Source: Balanoglossus misakiensis
Lineage: Eukaryota; Hemichordata
Length of the DNA: 64,000 bases
Direction: 5' to 3'
NCBI GenBank assembly: GCA_040954595.2
Contig: CM082584.2
Coordinates: forward strand, 1,240,001-1,304,000
The position numbers and the translations under genes were made by a program. The notes under the pieces are model-generated. The model searched no databases, had not been told where the DNA came from, and worked only from the letters and a program-made list of their open reading frames with translations. Each line of letters opens with the position of its first letter. The stretch's first letter is position 1. This document shows positions 60,861 to 64,000 of the stretch, in pieces.

Positions 60861-63800
60861 TGGTCTAGTTAATGTTGACGCAAAGGTTGACCCCCACCAA
60901 ACACTCAAAATTAATGGGCACGATACTGGCCACTCTGGCCTAGTTAATGTTGACGCAAAGGTTGACCCCACCAAACACTCAAAATTAATGGGCACGATAC
61001 TGGCCACTCTGGCCTAGTTAATGTTGACGCAAAGGTTGACCCCATCAAACCCTCAAAATTAATGGGCAGCATACTGTCCACTCTGGCCTGGTTACTGTGT
61101 GCTCTTGTTAATGTTGACGCAAAGGTTGACCCCACCAAACACTCAAAATTAATGGGCAGCACACTGTCCACTACGGCCTGGTTACTGTGTGCTCTGGTTA
61201 ATGTTGACGCAAAGGTTGACCCCACCAAACACTCAAAATTAATGGGCAGAACACTGTCCACTATGGCCTGGTTACTGTGTGCTCTGGTTAATGTTGACGC
61301 AAAGGTTGACCCCACCAAACACTCAAAATTAATGGGCAGGATACTGGCCACTCTGGCCTAGTTAATGTTGACGCAAAGGTTGACCCCCACCAAACACTCA
61401 AAATTAATGGGCACGATACTGGCCACTCTGGCCTAGTTAATGTTGACGCAAAGGTTGACCCCACCAAACACTCAAAATTAATGGGCAGAACACTGTCCAC
61501 TATGGCCTGGTTACTGTGTGCTCTGGTTAATGTTGACGCAAAGGTTGACCCCACCAAACACTCAAAATTAATGGGCAGAACAATGTCCACTATGGCCTGG
61601 TTACTGTGTGCTCTGGTTAATGTTGACGCAAAGGTTGACCCCACCAAACACTCAAAATTAATGGGCAGCATACTGTCCTATATGGCCTGGTTACTGTGTG
61701 CTCTGGTTAATGTTGACGCAAAGGTTGACCCCACCAAACACTCAAAATTAATGGGCAGCACACTGTCCACTACGGCCTGGTTACTGTGTGCTCTGGTTAA
61801 TGTTAACGCAAAGGTTGACCCCACCAAACACTCAAAATTAATGGGCAGCATACTGTCCACTATGGCCTGGTTACTGTGTGCTCTGGTTAATGTTGACGCA
61901 AAGGTTGACCCCACCAAATACTCAAAATTAATGGGCAGCATACTGTCCACTATGGCCTGGTTACTGTGTGCTCTGGTTAATGTTGACACAAAGGTTGACC
62001 CCACCAAACACTCAAAATTAATGGGCACGATACTGGCCACTCTGGCCTAGTTAATGTTGACGCAAAGGTTGACCCCACCAAACACTCAAAATTAATGGGC
62101 ACGACACTGGCCACTCTGGCCTGGTTAATGTTGACGCAAAGGTTGACCCCATCAAACCCTCAAAATTAATGGGCAGCATACTGTCCACTCTGGCCTGGTT
62201 ACTGTGTGCTCTTGTTAATGTTGACGCAAAGGTTGACCCCACCAAACACTCAAAATTAATGGGCAGCACACTGTCCACTACGGCCTGGTTACTGTGTGCT
62301 CTGGTTAATGTTGACGCAAAGGTTGACCCCACCAAACACTCAAAATTAATGGGCAGAACACTGTCCACTATGGCCTGGTTACTGTGTGCTCTGGTTAATG
62401 TTGACGCAAAGGTTGACCCCCACCAAACACTCAAAATTAATGGGCACGATACTGGCCACTCTGGCCTAGTTAATGTTGACGCAAAGGTTGACCCCACCAA
62501 ACACTCAAAATTAATGGGCACGACACTGGCCACTCTGGCCTGGTTAATGTTGACGCAAAGGTTGACCCCACCAAACACTCAAAATTAATGGGCAGCACAC
62601 TGTCCACTACGGCCTGGTTACTGTGTGCTCTGGTTAATGTTAACGCAAAGGTTGACCCCACCAAACACTCAAAATTAATGGGCAGCATACTGTCCACTAT
62701 GGCCTGGTTACTGTGTGCTCTGGTTAATGTTGACGCAAAGGTTGACCCCACCAAACACTCAAAATTAATGGGCAGCATACTGTCCACTATGGCCTGGTTA
62801 CTGTGTGCTCTGGTTAATGTTGACGCAAAGGTTGACCCCACCAAACACTCAAAATTAATGGGCACGATACTGGCCACTCTGGCCTAGTTAATGTTGACGC
62901 AAAGGTTGACCCCACCAAACACTCAAAATTAATGGGCACGACACAGGCCACTCTGGCCTGGTTAATGTTGACGCAAAGGTTGACCCCATCAAACCCTCAA
63001 AATTAATGGGCAGCATACTGTCCACTCTGGCCTGGTTACTGTGTGCTCTTGTTAATGTTGACGCAAATGTTGACCCCACCAAACACTCAAAATTAATGGG
63101 CAGCACACTGTCCACTACGGCCTGGTTACTGTGTGCTCTGGTTAATGTTGACGCAAAGGTTGACCCCACCAAACACTCAAAATTAATGGGCAGAACACTG
63201 TCCACTATGGCCTGGTTACTGTGTGCTCTGGTTAATGTTGACGCAAAGGTTGACCCCACCAAACACTCAAAATTAATGGGCAGGATACTGGCCACTCTGG
63301 CCTAGTTAATGTTGACGCAAAGGTTGACCCCCACCAAACACTCAAAATTAATGGGCACGATACTGGCCACTCTGGCCTAGTTAATGTTGACGCAAAGGTT
63401 GACCCCACCAAACACTCAAAATTAATGGGCAGAACACTGTCCACTATGGCCTGGTTACTGTGTGCTCTGGTTAATGTTGATGCAAAGGTTGACCCCACCA
63501 AACACTCAAAATTAATGGGCAGAACACTGTCCACTATGGCCTGGTTACTGTGTGCTCTGGTTAATGTCGACGCAAAGGTTGACCCCACCAAACACTCAAA
63601 ATTAATGGGCAGAACACTGTCCACTATGGCCTGGTTACTGTGTGCTCTGGTTAATGTTGACGCAAAGGTTGACCCCACCAAACACTCAAAATTAATGGGC
63701 AGGATACTGGCCACTCTGGCCTAGTTAATGTTGACGCAAAGGTTGACCCCCACCAAACACTCAAAATTAATGGGCACGATACTGGCCACTCTGGCCTAGT

Positions 63801-64000
63801 TAATGTTGACGCAAAGGTTGACCCCACCAAACACTCAAAATTAATGGGCACGACACTGGCCACTCTGGCCTGGTTAATGTTGACGCAAAGGTTGACCCCA
63901 TCAAACCCTCAAAATTAATGGGCAGCATACTGTCCACTCTGGCCTGGTTACTGTGTGCTCTGGTTAATGTTGACGCAAAGGTTGACCCCACCAAACACTC

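Larger units (their letters stand above)
51060..64000. repeat. minisatellite array of 90-bp and ~75-bp units, running off the window
   Basis: Long unit (90 bp) passes TTAATGTTGACGCAAAGGTT, GACCCCACCAAACACTCAAA, ATTAATGGGCAGCATACTGT, CCACTATGGCCTGG and TTACTGTGTGCTCTGG. The short unit lacks the last 16 bp and usually ends CTCTGGCCTAG; its length is 74 or 75 bp depending on four or five C. I estimate about 150 units. Long units are multiples of three and stop-free on both strands, which creates many repetitive open frames without coding meaning. Confidence 0.97.

Noticed and set aside
51127-63994. Dozens of long repetitive open frames on both strands (30-residue repeats such as AWLLCALVNVDAKVDPTKH)
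   Set aside because: They follow from a 90-bp stop-free unit, are open on both strands at once, and break wherever the 75-bp unit brings a TAG or an extra C. No protein motif or start context.

Overview
The window is metazoan nuclear DNA: AT-rich, with GT-AG introns, a vertebrate-like UBE2J1 tail exon, CR1/L2-type LINEs, piggyBac, hAT-like and PIF/Harbinger-like DNA transposons, and abundant foldback and minisatellite repeats. The repeat style suggests a marine invertebrate, possibly a deuterostome, but I cannot name the taxon from the sequence alone. There are no bacterial operons, CRISPR arrays or viral genes. Nearly all of the window is mobile or satellite DNA. I recognise one host gene with good confidence, and only by its last exon: a UBE2J1-like tail-anchored ER ubiquitin-conjugating enzyme.

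Layout. 1-4.3 kb: a nearly complete piggyBac element on the minus strand, with all four catalytic Asp positions but broken reading frames; the window appears to start at its left terminus. 4.3-8.4 kb: non-coding DNA with two related foldback MITEs bounded by TTAA. 8.4-14.2 kb: a hairpin-headed repeat interrupted by two dead LINEs. 14.2-15.4 kb: three decayed exons of a ZNF862/hAT-like gene (minus strand). 16.5-17.4 kb: a foldback element. 17.77-18.34 kb: the UBE2J1-like last exon. 18.9-21.2 kb: two abutting foldbacks and a PIF/Harbinger MITE with TTA target duplication. 21.4-26.3 kb: a roughly 5 kb giant foldback element with tandem subterminal repeats and a small unique core holding two short exon-like reading frames on opposite strands.

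28.3-28.7 kb has a TATA-like box and a candidate first coding exon. From 29.1 to 38.8 kb a segmental duplication carries paired exon-like blocks; its second copy acquired a 762-bp PIF/Harbinger MITE whose empty site is still present in the first copy. From 31 to 47.5 kb follow old hairpin-headed repeats, a 1.5 kb TTAA-flanked element and a 1.1 kb tandem repeat broken by an L2-type LINE fragment. 48.5-49.3 kb holds two paralogous candidate exons; a 50-bp minisatellite grew out of the first. 50.8 kb has a small inverted-repeat unit containing a tRNA-like fold. From 51.06 kb to the right edge is one minisatellite of 90-bp and about 75-bp units arranged in nested higher-order repeats of 3,219 and 1,615 bp.

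There is no evident gene pathway here. The interest lies in how mobile and tandem DNA was layered around a host exon, and in several candidate exons that RNA data could test.
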